Made by a program: the position numbers and the translations under genes. Below are positions 16,730-25,490 of a stretch of DNA of 64,000 bases, piece by piece (positions within the stretch are counted from its first letter, which is position 1; the number at the start of each line of letters is the position of its first letter). Below the pieces are notes generated by a model that was not told the origin of the DNA, did not search any database, and saw only the letters and a list, made by a program, of their open reading frames with translations. This stretch comes from Marinimicrobium hydrolyticum (GTDB lineage: Bacteria; Pseudomonadota; Gammaproteobacteria; Pseudomonadales; Cellvibrionaceae), in NCBI RefSeq assembly GCF_030848505.1, contig NZ_JAVDDU010000013.1, positions 1 to 64,000 on the forward strand, given 5' to 3'.

Positions 16730-18172
16730 ATGACCCTGATAGTTGGCGCTTTACCCCAAAGTGAATGGCAGCGACTTACACCGCTGTTGGAGCCTATGGG
16801 CTGGGATCACGAGGAAGCCCCAGCACCTGAGGAGCTGTGTTCGGGTGCTGGATGCCATTCCAATTTTACTGGTGAAGAAATCTATTTGCTGCTACACAGT
16901 CAACCAGAGCGTTGTATTGCCAACTCTTTGGATCAGGGTGCGGACCTGAGAGCGGCAGCCGCCTTGTGGCAGGCTTCGGCAGAGCAATTGCTGACTGTTT
17001 ACCAGCGGCATCGAGACCGGGCGGTGCTGGTTGATGTTCAAAGTGCCTGTGAGGCGCCTCAAGCTTTGCTTGAGTGGTTGGTGAATCACCAGCCTGCGTT
17101 TAAAGCCCAGGCCAAACTTGCCGCACAGCAGTCGGTGCAATTGGGTTTCATCGATGATGGCGACTCGCTTGAGCACAACCTGAACTTACTAGTGGCTACT
17201 CAAGCTGTTTGGCAAAGTTCAAAAATACGTCGCCTGCTTGCGCAGATCGAGGTAAGCACTGTCCCACTTGCTAGTACCCCAGAACTCGTCGCCCCCAGAA
17301 TTGATCTGATATCCACTCAATTACAGCTCCAAAATGCCCGAAAAAAACCCCTCGAATTGCGGCTTGAGGGCAAGCTGGAAGGTTTGAAAGAGGCGCACAA
17401 GGCTGAAAGCGCACGGTGGGAAGCTAGGCTCCAGAATATTGAGTTAAATTACGCTAAAGCTAAGCGGAAGGAGTCTGAGCTTTCCCTGCTCGCTGAGGAG
17501 CAGGCCAAAGCTTTAAATGAAGCTAACACTAAGCTCGCAGTGGCGGAGCAAGAACGGGGAACCAATAAAGGCAAAGCCGAGTACTTGTCAACTGCGATGG
17601 AGCGGTTCGCTCAGGATAAACATGAAGAGTTAGTGTCACTCCGTAAGATCATTGCGGGTAAAGAAGCGGCACTGCGCAAGAAGGAAGAGCGCCTTAGTCA
17701 ATACGTTCTCGATAAACAGAAGCTGAAGTATGCAGAAAAGGAGGCTCAGCGCCAGTCAGCACTAATTGATACGTTAATGCGTGAGCGAGAACAGCTGCAT
17801 GCCAAAGTGGTGTCTCTGCGCAATAGCTGGTTAAACTGGTTAACGTTTCCAGCGCGTTGGGTTTACCGGTCTGCGAAAAGGACGGGGCGGTTGTTTGGTG
17901 GCCGCGCTCATCAGCGTGCTGTGCGTGTCATTGAGCAGTCAGAGTTCTTCGACGCGGGCTGGTATGTCTTGCAGTATCCGGATGTGATTGAATCCGGTGC
18001 GAACCCCGCAGAGCACTATGCGCGTTATGGTGGCTTCGAAGGGCGGGACCCTGGCCCAGGGTTTTCTAGCTCCAAATATTTGAGTCGTTACCCGGATATT
18101 GCGGCATCAGGCATTAATCCGCTGGTGCACTACGAGCTACACGGCAAGCGTGAAGGACGGAGCCTCAAATAA
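16730..18172 (+). CDS. Paralogue of the 7373 coiled-coil/WY-YPDV module protein
   Basis: A 480-residue protein with the same plan as the one at 7373: N-terminal domain (MTLIVGALPQSEWQRLTPLL, LLLHSQPERCIANSLDQG), a long coiled coil at residues about 200-365, a basic patch near 370-390, and a C-terminal pair of units with FFDAGWYVLQYPDV..NPAEHYARYGGFEGRDPGP and KYLSRYPDIAASGINPLVHYELHGKREGR. AAGGAGAG lies 12 bases before ATG 16730. Its TAA overlaps the next ATG (TAATG), so the following glycosyltransferase is translationally coupled. No catalytic motif is seen. Confidence 0.75.
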   Translation: MTLIVGALPQSEWQRLTPLLEPMGWDHEEAPAPEELCSGAGCHSNFTGEEIYLLLHSQPERCIANSLDQGADLRAAAALWQASAEQLLTVYQRHRDRAVLVDVQSACEAPQALLEWLVNHQPAFKAQAKLAAQQSVQLGFIDDGDSLEHNLNLLVATQAVWQSSKIRRLLAQIEVSTVPLASTPELVAPRIDLISTQLQLQNARKKPLELRLEGKLEGLKEAHKAESARWEARLQNIELNYAKAKRKESELSLLAEEQAKALNEANTKLAVAEQERGTNKGKAEYLSTAMERFAQDKHEELVSLRKIIAGKEAALRKKEERLSQYVLDKQKLKYAEKEAQRQSALIDTLMREREQLHAKVVSLRNSWLNWLTFPARWVYRSAKRTGRLFGGRAHQRAVRVIEQSEFFDAGWYVLQYPDVIESGANPAEHYARYGGFEGRDPGPGFSSSKYLSRYPDIAASGINPLVHYELHGKREGRSLK

Positions 18173-19500
18173 TGCTGCCTCAGCGGGTTCATAATGGTGT
18201 GATCAGTGGCGCCAAGGTGGTCGTCTGTGGATGGGAGTTGTCACACAACGCAGCCGGGCGAGCCGCCACGCTGGTTGAGCTGTATCAACGGGCTGGTGCT
18301 GCTGAGGTGGGTTTGATTGGCTGTATCTTCCCCAAATGGGGCAGCGAGCTTTGGCAGCCCCTCCAAGGTATGTCGCTGAAGCCTGACGTGCTCCACGTTA
18401 TAGATACAGGCCAGTTTTTTCAGGAGGCTGAGGCCCTGGTACGGCGAAACCCAGCGGATATTGTGCATTTGTCTAAGCCTCGGCTTCCCAATATTGTTAT
18501 TGGATTGTTGTATAAGTATTTGTGGAATGCCAAGGTCATCTCCGATATTGACGACGAAGAATTAGGGTTCGTTGGGGCAGACGAGCCTCTTACAGGACCA
18601 TTGGCTGACAATGAACGCCCCGCGGATTTTACTGGCAAGCTGGCGACCCAATTTTCTGTCGGGCTTGCGTCTTGTTTTGACGGCATTACCGTCTCAAACC
18701 CCGCACTCCAAGCGGTATACGGTGGCGAGGTGATTCCCCATGCTCGGGATGAGCGCAGTTATGCCCCATCACTTGAGCGGCGCATAATGAATCGGGAGCT
18801 ATTTGGTATTCCTCTGGATCGTAAAGTGGTTTTGTTTAGCGGTACGCCCCGCAAACACAAAGGCATTATGGATATTGCTCATTCTTTGGCGGAACTGGGG
18901 CGCCGCGACGTGCTATTTGTGGTGGTGGGCGATTTTCCTTTTTCAGACGTTAAAGACGAACTCAAAGCTATCAAAGGCGTAAATATAAAGTTTATTCCTG
19001 GGCAACCCTATTCAAATACCCCTGACGTGGTGTCCGTTGCGGACTGTGTGGTACTGGTTCAGGATGTGACTTCCCGTTCCGCGCAATTTCAGGCGCCAGC
19101 AAAATTAACCGATGCACTGGCGATGGGAGTTCAAGTGCTCGCTCAAGCCACGCCAGCGTTAAAGAATCTGCATGAAGCTGGAGCGTTCATTGATGTCAAG
19201 CCTGAAAACCTTACCAAAAAGTTAGCAACGGCGCTCGCCGACACTATGGAGGCCGATCAATCCGAGTCTCGCGAGTTGTTTTTAAAGCTGTTAAGTTCTT
19301 CGGCTGTTTCAGCCAATCTGAAAGCCTATGTTGATCAGCTCGATAACAAGTCAGTAGCTGTCGAAAACACCGATTGGAATCAGAGTTTTGAATCGTTCCG
19401 TTCATCTATTTTGGATCTTGAATCGGGTGGCACTGGTCGCTTATCTGGCGCCTTCGTGGATTTTTTGCAGCAATCGGCGTCTTCGCTGAGTTACCGTTGA
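18172..19500 (+). CDS. GT4-like glycosyltransferase
   Basis: 442 residues with a GT-B plan: an N-terminal half with VVVCGWELSHNAAGRAATL, and a C-terminal donor half with VVLFSGTPRKHKGIMDIAHSL, LFVVVGDFPF, VADCVVLVQD and APAKLTDALAMGVQVLA. The last segment is the E/D-x7-E type nucleotide-sugar site of GT4 enzymes, here with D in place of the first E. A short C-terminal tail of about 60 residues follows the fold. It is coupled to the preceding gene through a TAATG overlap, suggesting that the two proteins act together. Sugar specificity unknown. Confidence 0.75.
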   Translation: MLPQRVHNGVISGAKVVVCGWELSHNAAGRAATLVELYQRAGAAEVGLIGCIFPKWGSELWQPLQGMSLKPDVLHVIDTGQFFQEAEALVRRNPADIVHLSKPRLPNIVIGLLYKYLWNAKVISDIDDEELGFVGADEPLTGPLADNERPADFTGKLATQFSVGLASCFDGITVSNPALQAVYGGEVIPHARDERSYAPSLERRIMNRELFGIPLDRKVVLFSGTPRKHKGIMDIAHSLAELGRRDVLFVVVGDFPFSDVKDELKAIKGVNIKFIPGQPYSNTPDVVSVADCVVLVQDVTSRSAQFQAPAKLTDALAMGVQVLAQATPALKNLHEAGAFIDVKPENLTKKLATALADTMEADQSESRELFLKLLSSSAVSANLKAYVDQLDNKSVAVENTDWNQSFESFRSSILDLESGGTGRLSGAFVDFLQQSASSLSYR

Positions 19501-19518
19501 GAGAAGGCATTGAGTAAT

Positions 19519-21516
19519 ATGACGAATCGGGTAGCCGATTGCTTTGACCACGTCTACGTCGTGAATTTGAAGCATGAGGCTGAGAACCGCTATAAGGTTG
19601 TAAAGCATCTGCAAGAGCATGGCATTCCATTTGAGTTGTTCGAGGCAGTAAACGGCTATCAGGGCGAGCCCCTAGAACGCTGGAAAACCTATTCGGCCAA
19701 ACCGCTCGGTTCCCTGACGCGATTTCCAGAGTTTAACTCCAAGGAAGTGCGCCGTGGCAAGCACTACATCGAGTCAGCTGGGGCAGTTGGCTATATCTAC
19801 ACGTACATCTCTATCCTCGAGGATGCAAAACGGCGCCAGTACAAACGCATTCTGATTCTAGAAGACGATATTATTCTCGCCAAAGATTTCGATCAGGCCT
19901 TCTCTCGTTTTATTGCGTCTGTTGACCCTGACTGGAAGGTACTGCAATTGGGGGCGTCCCAGTATGGGTGGGGCAAGGTGGATGTCGAGGGCGCACAGGC
20001 CAATGGTTATTACTTCCCGCGGCGGCTTGCAACTTGCGGCTCTTTTGCCATTGCCATCGACCATCATGTGTTTGATGAGGTGATTGAGGCGGAAAGCAGT
20101 TTTGAATCGCCGTTTGACCATATCACTATGGGTGAGATCTACGAGAAGTACTTTGGCAAGTGCTTTGTGGCGTATCCAAACCTCATTATGCCAGATGTGG
20201 GCACCAGTTCGATACGCGGTGAGCGTTGCCAGTTTCAGCATGGGGAGCGGATGAAGTGGAACGTCAAAAACTTCGAGTTTCCGTCGTTTAAAGTCAGTTT
20301 GGCTGTAATCGTTCGCAGCGCTGCCCAGGGTATGGCCTTATATCAAGCGGTAAAACGAACGGAATTGCCGGTCACGCTGGCGCTCTATGGTTTATCCACC
20401 GATGGCCTTCGCCCCCTCCACAATGAATCGCATGCAAACCTTGATGATGCGACCGTGGCCTACGATCCTGAGCGCCATGGCGCAATGCCAGTATACGACT
20501 TTTATGCCCAGGTAACATTCGGGGGGTTTTTAGAGAGTTCAGATGTTATCGCACATTTGGAGCATTGCCTGGGACTGAGGTCGGAGGGAAGCCCCAAACT
20601 TAGAAATCTTGAACCTAGGCAGCTTCGGGCTGAGCGTGGCCGCATAAGCACAATCATTCCTTCTTACAAGCGCCCGGGTAACCTGTTTAGAGCCTTATCC
20701 TCGGTTGCCTCACAGGAATACCCAAATAAAGAGATTATTGTTGTATCCGACAATGGTGCTGAAAGCCATTTTAATCAAGAAACCCTGACAGTTGTGAACA
20801 AGGTGAGGGCCACGTACCCTGAGGTCTCGATACGGTATCTTGAGCACAGTGTAAACCGCAACGGAGCCGCTGCCCGAAATACCGGGCTGATGCATGCGAA
20901 GGGGGAATACATAACATTCCTGGATGACGACGATGAGTATCTACCAGGCCGGCTGAGTGAGTCCGTAGCTCGTCTGGAAGCGGTGAACGCGAATATCGGT
21001 GCCGTTTATTGTGGGTTTTTGGGCTGGAATTCTCGGGAGAACAGCCCGCAGCGTTACCTCGCGGGAGATTTGTCAGAATACATATTCACGCTGGAATACA
21101 AAAAACATTATCTACATACCAATACCGCGACCTATCGGCGTAGTTATATCGATATGATTAACGGCTTTGACGAGAGCTATCAGCGTCATCAGGACCTAGA
21201 ATTTAACCTGCGCTACCTCTGCATCTCGGGCTTCGAGACGGTAGACCAATGTCTGGTTCGCTTAAACCCAGAGCCCTCTGATGTTAACAACAAAGTGTAT
21301 GGTGATAAGTTTTTAGCCATAAAACAGAAATTTTTGACTGAATTTGAATGGTTGATTAAGTCATTGGATGAACCGATCCAACAGAGGGTGTACCGGGCGC
21401 ATTGGGACGAGCTTTATCGGTATGCCGCCGACAAAGAGGAAACGCGCGAAGCCTTCCGTAGATCGCTTAATAGCGAACAACTTGAGCTTTTTAGAAGGCG
21501 GGATATTGGGGAATAG
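19519..21516 (+). CDS. GT25-GT2 fusion glycosyltransferase
   Basis: About 665 residues. The first 240 are a GT25 domain (DHVYVVNLKHEAENRYKVVK, then RILILEDDIILAKDFDQAF). A linker of about 120 residues contains VSLAVIVRSAAQGMALYQAV. The C-terminal 290 are a GT2 domain: GRISTIIPSYKRPGNLFRAL, PNKEIIVVSDNG, NGAAARNTG, YITFLDDDDEYLPGRL (DxD) and HQDLEFNLRY. ATG 19519 is preceded by GAGAAGG at good distance; the TTG at 19510 is too close to it. Two transfer activities in one chain suggest consecutive linkages. Confidence 0.8.
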   Translation: MTNRVADCFDHVYVVNLKHEAENRYKVVKHLQEHGIPFELFEAVNGYQGEPLERWKTYSAKPLGSLTRFPEFNSKEVRRGKHYIESAGAVGYIYTYISILEDAKRRQYKRILILEDDIILAKDFDQAFSRFIASVDPDWKVLQLGASQYGWGKVDVEGAQANGYYFPRRLATCGSFAIAIDHHVFDEVIEAESSFESPFDHITMGEIYEKYFGKCFVAYPNLIMPDVGTSSIRGERCQFQHGERMKWNVKNFEFPSFKVSLAVIVRSAAQGMALYQAVKRTELPVTLALYGLSTDGLRPLHNESHANLDDATVAYDPERHGAMPVYDFYAQVTFGGFLESSDVIAHLEHCLGLRSEGSPKLRNLEPRQLRAERGRISTIIPSYKRPGNLFRALSSVASQEYPNKEIIVVSDNGAESHFNQETLTVVNKVRATYPEVSIRYLEHSVNRNGAAARNTGLMHAKGEYITFLDDDDEYLPGRLSESVARLEAVNANIGAVYCGFLGWNSRENSPQRYLAGDLSEYIFTLEYKKHYLHTNTATYRRSYIDMINGFDESYQRHQDLEFNLRYLCISGFETVDQCLVRLNPEPSDVNNKVYGDKFLAIKQKFLTEFEWLIKSLDEPIQQRVYRAHWDELYRYAADKEETREAFRRSLNSEQLELFRRRDIGE

Positions 21517-21555
21517 GCGTAGAGACTTTATGCAGACTGGAAACTTGGAAGTTTT

Positions 21556-22482
21556 ATGATTGTAAATGTAGGCGGCTTCGGGCACACGGGCAATACGGCT
21601 TTGCTGGATTTTCTGATAGATACGGGTCATTTCGCGCCGATAGCTCGGGACTTTGGTGAAACCTCCATTCTGCGGGGTAATTGGTGCGTCGCAGGGATGC
21701 TAAAAGCCCTGGATAAAGGGGGCACTAAGGTCCGAGTGGAATTTTACTCAGATGCACTGTTGGGGATTATCAAAGAAGAGCACAAAGCATTCGCCCCTCC
21801 AGACATCAATGATTTCAAACGCAATGCCCGAGTAGTCAGTTTGTTCGGCGACGGTTACCGACTGTTAGTGGCCGAGCTTGTATCACAGTTTGAGGAGTCG
21901 CTGAACACGGGAGTTTCGCGTAGGGAATTCCTTCAAAGTGCTGTGGCTCCATTTTATGAGCGTCTGAGCGCGCTCGTTAGGTCAAAATCAGAAAACGATG
22001 TGACGTATGCGTTATCTCGCAATGATCCTGCTGGCTATGCTGTGGCCTTGTTGGATGCGGTTGATTGCGCATGTCACATTTCGATCATTCGAAATCCGGT
22101 AGATGTGGCTTACGAGTGGTGTAATTTCTATCACAAAACGGTCGATGAGCCGACCATTAGAAAGTTTGCCAATCAGTTTTGTAAAAAGATTGACCGGTTC
22201 ACAAAAGAGTATGGTCAGCTAAGTGAAGCCAATAAACAAAAAGTGGTGATTGTTTCCTTTGAAAGTGTGGTGAGTTCAGTAGAAACCCGCAATGCGATTT
22301 GCCGCCTGCTGAATATCACACCGAATCAAAGTCAAGGAAAGTTCGATCCCATGGAGTCAAGTAAGAATATAGGTGTGGGGAATGCCTTGGATGAGCGATG
22401 GAAGACATACGTTAACAATGTCTGTGGGAAGAAATACAATCGATTTGTCGACCGGTTTGACGCATTAATGCTTCAAGCATAG
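21556..22482 (+). CDS. Sulfotransferase-like protein
   Basis: A 308-residue protein that starts MIVNVGGFGHTGNTALLDFL, a P-loop-like segment at the position of the 5'-phosphosulfate-binding loop of sulfotransferases. Later it has HISIIRNPVDVAYEWCNFYH (residues about 174-193), matching the 3'-phosphate-binding motif (RNPxDVxxSW type). Predicted to sulfate a sugar or peptide with PAPS, but both motifs deviate and PAPS use is inferred. TTGGAAG precedes ATG 21556. It lies between the GT25-GT2 fusion and the aldolase. Confidence 0.5.
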   Translation: MIVNVGGFGHTGNTALLDFLIDTGHFAPIARDFGETSILRGNWCVAGMLKALDKGGTKVRVEFYSDALLGIIKEEHKAFAPPDINDFKRNARVVSLFGDGYRLLVAELVSQFEESLNTGVSRREFLQSAVAPFYERLSALVRSKSENDVTYALSRNDPAGYAVALLDAVDCACHISIIRNPVDVAYEWCNFYHKTVDEPTIRKFANQFCKKIDRFTKEYGQLSEANKQKVVIVSFESVVSSVETRNAICRLLNITPNQSQGKFDPMESSKNIGVGNALDERWKTYVNNVCGKKYNRFVDRFDALMLQA

Positions 22483-22511
22483 GTGGTATTTTTTAAAACT
22501 TTTATCTGGGT

Positions 22512-24122
22512 ATGCATATGAAAGTGCTGGATTGCACGCTTCGCGATGGTGGTTATTACAATAACTGGAATTTCACGACGGAGCTGGCCAACGATTATCT
22601 CAAAGCCATGCAAGCCGCTAGAGTGGATGTAGTAGAGCTGGGCTTAAGATCCTTGATCAACAAGGGGTTTAAGGGCCCAAACGCATTTACCACTGAGGCT
22701 TACCTGGATTCTCTAGACATCCCGGCGGGGCTCTCTGTAGCAGTGATGGTCAATGCAACCGAGTTGGTGGGTGAAGGTACCCAGAATAAAACGTTGGCGG
22801 CATTGTTTCCTTTTCCCGCATCAGAATCCAAAGTGGATGTAGTGCGCATTGCCTGTCACGTTCACGAATTCAAGGAGGCGTTACCCGCCTCGAAGTGGTT
22901 GAAAGACCGAGGCTTTGCTGTTGGCTTTAATTTGATGCAGGTGGCTGACCGTAGCCGTCAGGAGATTGAGGCGCTAGCTCAGGAGGCAAGCCAATACCCG
23001 CTCGACGTACTCTATTTTGCGGACAGCATGGGCAGTATGACGCCAGCGGATACCTTAAACATCTTGAACGCTTTTCGGGTGCACTGGTCCGGTCCGATGG
23101 GGGTTCATACCCATGACAACAAAGGGCTGGCACTTCAGAATACGTTGACTGCCTATAACGAAGGGGTTGAGTGGCTAGATGCCACTGTGACCGGTATGGG
23201 GCGCGGTCCAGGTAATGCGCGAACAGAGGAGCTGGTTATTGAGGCGGCGGAGATCCGCAACTCGGCGATGAACCTCGTTCCGTTAATGACTCTGATCCGC
23301 CAGTTTTTTCAGCCGTTGAAAGCCCAGTGCGGTTGGGGTTCCAATCCTTATTATTACCTATCGGGTAAGTACGGGATTCATCCGACTTACATTCAAGAGA
23401 TGCTGGGCGATTCCCGCTACAGTGAAGAAGACGTTCTAGCTACCATCGAACACCTTAAGACCGAGGGCGGTAAGAAGTTCAGCTTCAATACTCTTGATGC
23501 AACCCGAAACTTTTATGTGGGGCAGCCCCGCGGCAGTTGGCGCCCAGCCGACTTGTTTGCTGGCCGCGAGGTGCTGCTTCTGGGCACTGGACCCGGCGTA
23601 GCGGAACACCGCAAAGCGCTGGAAGCCTATATTAAGCATGCCAAGCCAATTGTGGTGGCTATGAACACCCAATCAGCCGTTTCTCAGAGCTTGATTGATG
23701 TTCGAATTGCTTGTCACCCGGTCCGCTTGCTGGCGGACTGCGACCATTATGCTGAGTTACCTCAGCCACTGATTACGCCCGCCTCCATGCTTCGGGAAGA
23801 CGTGAGGTGTGCTCTTGGAGATAAGAAGCTCTTGGATTATGGGCTGGCGGTTGAAGAAGGTTGTTTTAGCTTCAACGAATACTCGTGCGTATTGCCGTCT
23901 TCTCTGGTTGTTTGCTACGCGTTGGCGGTACTCACATCCGGTAACGCGACGCGGATCCTGATGGCTGGATTCGACGGTTATTCAGCGGACGACCCCCGTA
24001 ATGCGGAAATGAATACAATTTTGGGGTTGTATCAGGACCAAGCTGAAGCAAAAGATCTGCTATCTATTACCGAGACCCGATATGATTTGCCCGCGAAAAG
24101 CGTTTACGGACTGGCTGGGTGA
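22512..24122 (+). CDS. DRE-TIM (HMGL-like) aldolase fused to a C-terminal Rossmann-like domain
   Basis: The first 310 residues are an HMGL-like TIM-barrel aldolase of the 4-hydroxy-2-oxovalerate aldolase type. They contain LDCTLRDGGYYNNWNF (metal-binding D), VVELGLRSL, YFADSMGSM and GVHTHDNKGLALQNTL (metal-binding HxH), then GMGRGPGNARTEEL. Family members condense or cleave 4-hydroxy-2-keto acids with pyruvate or acetyl-CoA. Residues about 345-536 are an extra domain: EVLLLGTGPGVAEHRKAL, VVAMNTQSA, CHPVRLLADC, RILMAGFDGYS. It resembles the DUF115/sialyltransferase-type nucleotide-binding fold only loosely. The stop overlaps the start region of the CMP-transferase, and the HAD gene follows, so the three form a unit. 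Confidence 0.75.
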   Translation: MHMKVLDCTLRDGGYYNNWNFTTELANDYLKAMQAARVDVVELGLRSLINKGFKGPNAFTTEAYLDSLDIPAGLSVAVMVNATELVGEGTQNKTLAALFPFPASESKVDVVRIACHVHEFKEALPASKWLKDRGFAVGFNLMQVADRSRQEIEALAQEASQYPLDVLYFADSMGSMTPADTLNILNAFRVHWSGPMGVHTHDNKGLALQNTLTAYNEGVEWLDATVTGMGRGPGNARTEELVIEAAEIRNSAMNLVPLMTLIRQFFQPLKAQCGWGSNPYYYLSGKYGIHPTYIQEMLGDSRYSEEDVLATIEHLKTEGGKKFSFNTLDATRNFYVGQPRGSWRPADLFAGREVLLLGTGPGVAEHRKALEAYIKHAKPIVVAMNTQSAVSQSLIDVRIACHPVRLLADCDHYAELPQPLITPASMLREDVRCALGDKKLLDYGLAVEEGCFSFNEYSCVLPSSLVVCYALAVLTSGNATRILMAGFDGYSADDPRNAEMNTILGLYQDQAEAKDLLSITETRYDLPAKSVYGLAG

Positions 24123-24127
24123 ACGGT

Positions 24128-24814
24128 ATGGGAATGAAAGTATTTTTGCCTTGCCGCAAAGGTAGCGAACGGGTTCCGCGTAAAAACATTAAGCCATTCG
24201 CCGGGTACCCTCATGGGTTGCTGGAGTTGAAGTTGCGTCAGTTGATTCAGGCAGAACGAATCGATGAAGTGATCTTGTCGACCAACGATGAGGACATACT
24301 TGAATACGCACGTACTTTGGGCAGTGAGAAACTAACGATTCATCATAGAGCGGACTCTTTGTGCACGAGTGCAACCAGTACCGACGAGCTGATGGCCCAT
24401 GTGGTTGACTTGATTCCGGAGGGCCACATTCTTTGGACTCACGTAACGTCTCCGTTTGTTAATGCGACGTGCTATGACCAGATGATCAAATGCTACTTTG
24501 AGCAGCTTGATCATGGTTACGACTCCCTGATGTCTTCCACGCTCATTCGATCCTTTCTGTGGAACGACGGAGGCCCGATCAACTATGACAGGGCAGTCGA
24601 AAAATGGCCCAGAACCCAGACTTTGCCCGCCGTCCATGAGGTAAATAGCGCGGCATTCATAAATAGCGCCGAAAATTACCGGCGCTACGCAGATCGGATT
24701 GGGCAAAAGCCATTTTTGTTTTCTCTGGAATCGATAGTTGCCCATGACATTGATTGGGAGCCCGACTTTGTTCTAGCAGAGTCGATCGCTCAAACGGGGC
24801 TAGTCGAACTATGA
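24128..24814 (+). CDS. CMP-sugar (acylneuraminate-type) cytidylyltransferase
   Basis: A 228-residue cytoplasmic transferase that activates an ulosonic acid with CTP. The N-terminal CTP-binding loop is LPCRKGSERVPRKNIKPFAG, the NeuA/KdsB-type signature, followed by EVILSTNDEDI, HHRADSLCTSATSTDELMAH and ILWTHVTSPFV. Starts at ATG 24128 or 24134 are both plausible; a GTG at 24119 overlaps the aldolase stop. It ends ATGA with the HAD gene. Its presence right after an aldolase suggests that the acceptor of CMP is made by that aldolase. Which ulosonic acid is involved cannot be read. Confidence 0.85.
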   Translation: MGMKVFLPCRKGSERVPRKNIKPFAGYPHGLLELKLRQLIQAERIDEVILSTNDEDILEYARTLGSEKLTIHHRADSLCTSATSTDELMAHVVDLIPEGHILWTHVTSPFVNATCYDQMIKCYFEQLDHGYDSLMSSTLIRSFLWNDGGPINYDRAVEKWPRTQTLPAVHEVNSAAFINSAENYRRYADRIGQKPFLFSLESIVAHDIDWEPDFVLAESIAQTGLVEL

Positions 24815-25458
24815 TTGACCGCTATCAAACAATAGTATTCGATTGTGACGGGGTTATTCTTAATTCTAACAAGGTCAAGACAGATGCGTTTTTCCAGGCA
24901 GCTTTGCCATACGGGGAGGAGCTGGCCAACGCGCTTGTTCGCTTTCATGTGGAGAACGGCGGAATTTCGCGCTATGTAAAGTTTAAACATTTTTTGGATG
25001 ATATTGTTCCAGAAGGTGCGAAAGGGCCAGCGTTGAAAGAGCTGCTAATTAGCTATGCCCAGAAAGTGAGAGCGGGCTTGTTGGAGTGTGACGTGACTCC
25101 CGGGTTAGATGATCTGCGGCAGGCTTCAGGTCAGGCGCGTTGGCTAGTCGCTTCTGGCGGCGACCAAGGCGAGCTAAGAGAAGTGTTTGCGGAGCGCGGA
25201 CTGGATACGCTGTTCGATGGAGGCATCTTCGGCAGCCCTGACGCCAAGGATGATATCCTCGCCCGAGAGCTGACTGAGCGGGAACAGAGTCCTGCCACTT
25301 TGTTTGTTGGGGATAGCCGATACGATCATGTTGTATCTCAAAAATTTGGGCTGGAATTTGTTTTTGTCACTCAGTGGACGGAGTTTTACGATTGGAAGTC
25401 GTATAGCGAAGAAAATGTAGTATTCACAGTAACTGAGCCATACTGCTTACTGCTGTAG
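24811..25458 (+). CDS. HAD-family sugar phosphatase
   Basis: A 215-residue HAD hydrolase: motif I FDCDGVILNSN (residues 10-20, nucleophile D), a helical cap, motif II LVASGGDQGE and motif IV FVGDSRYDHVVSQ. The start ATG 24811 overlaps the preceding TGA (ATGA). It probably removes a phosphate from the sugar intermediate between the aldolase and cytidylyltransferase steps, as KdsC does in the Kdo pathway. This role is inferred from the neighbours. Confidence 0.8.
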   Translation: MIDRYQTIVFDCDGVILNSNKVKTDAFFQAALPYGEELANALVRFHVENGGISRYVKFKHFLDDIVPEGAKGPALKELLISYAQKVRAGLLECDVTPGLDDLRQASGQARWLVASGGDQGELREVFAERGLDTLFDGGIFGSPDAKDDILARELTEREQSPATLFVGDSRYDHVVSQKFGLEFVFVTQWTEFYDWKSYSEENVVFTVTEPYCLLL

Positions 25459-25490
25459 TGGTTAAATAGGAAGCAGTATGGATTTTTTTA
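25438..25490 (+). promoter_or_regulatory. Hairpin followed by a T-run, overlapping a start codon
   Basis: CCATACTGCTT at 25438-25448 is perfectly complementary to AAGCAGTATGG at 25471-25481, with a 22-nt loop and then ATTTTTTTA. The right arm contains the ATG (25478) of the next gene and abuts its AGGA ribosome-binding site. The structure looks like an intrinsic terminator inside the operon, or a translational switch. It spans the HAD gene's last codons and the junction. Confidence 0.6.
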
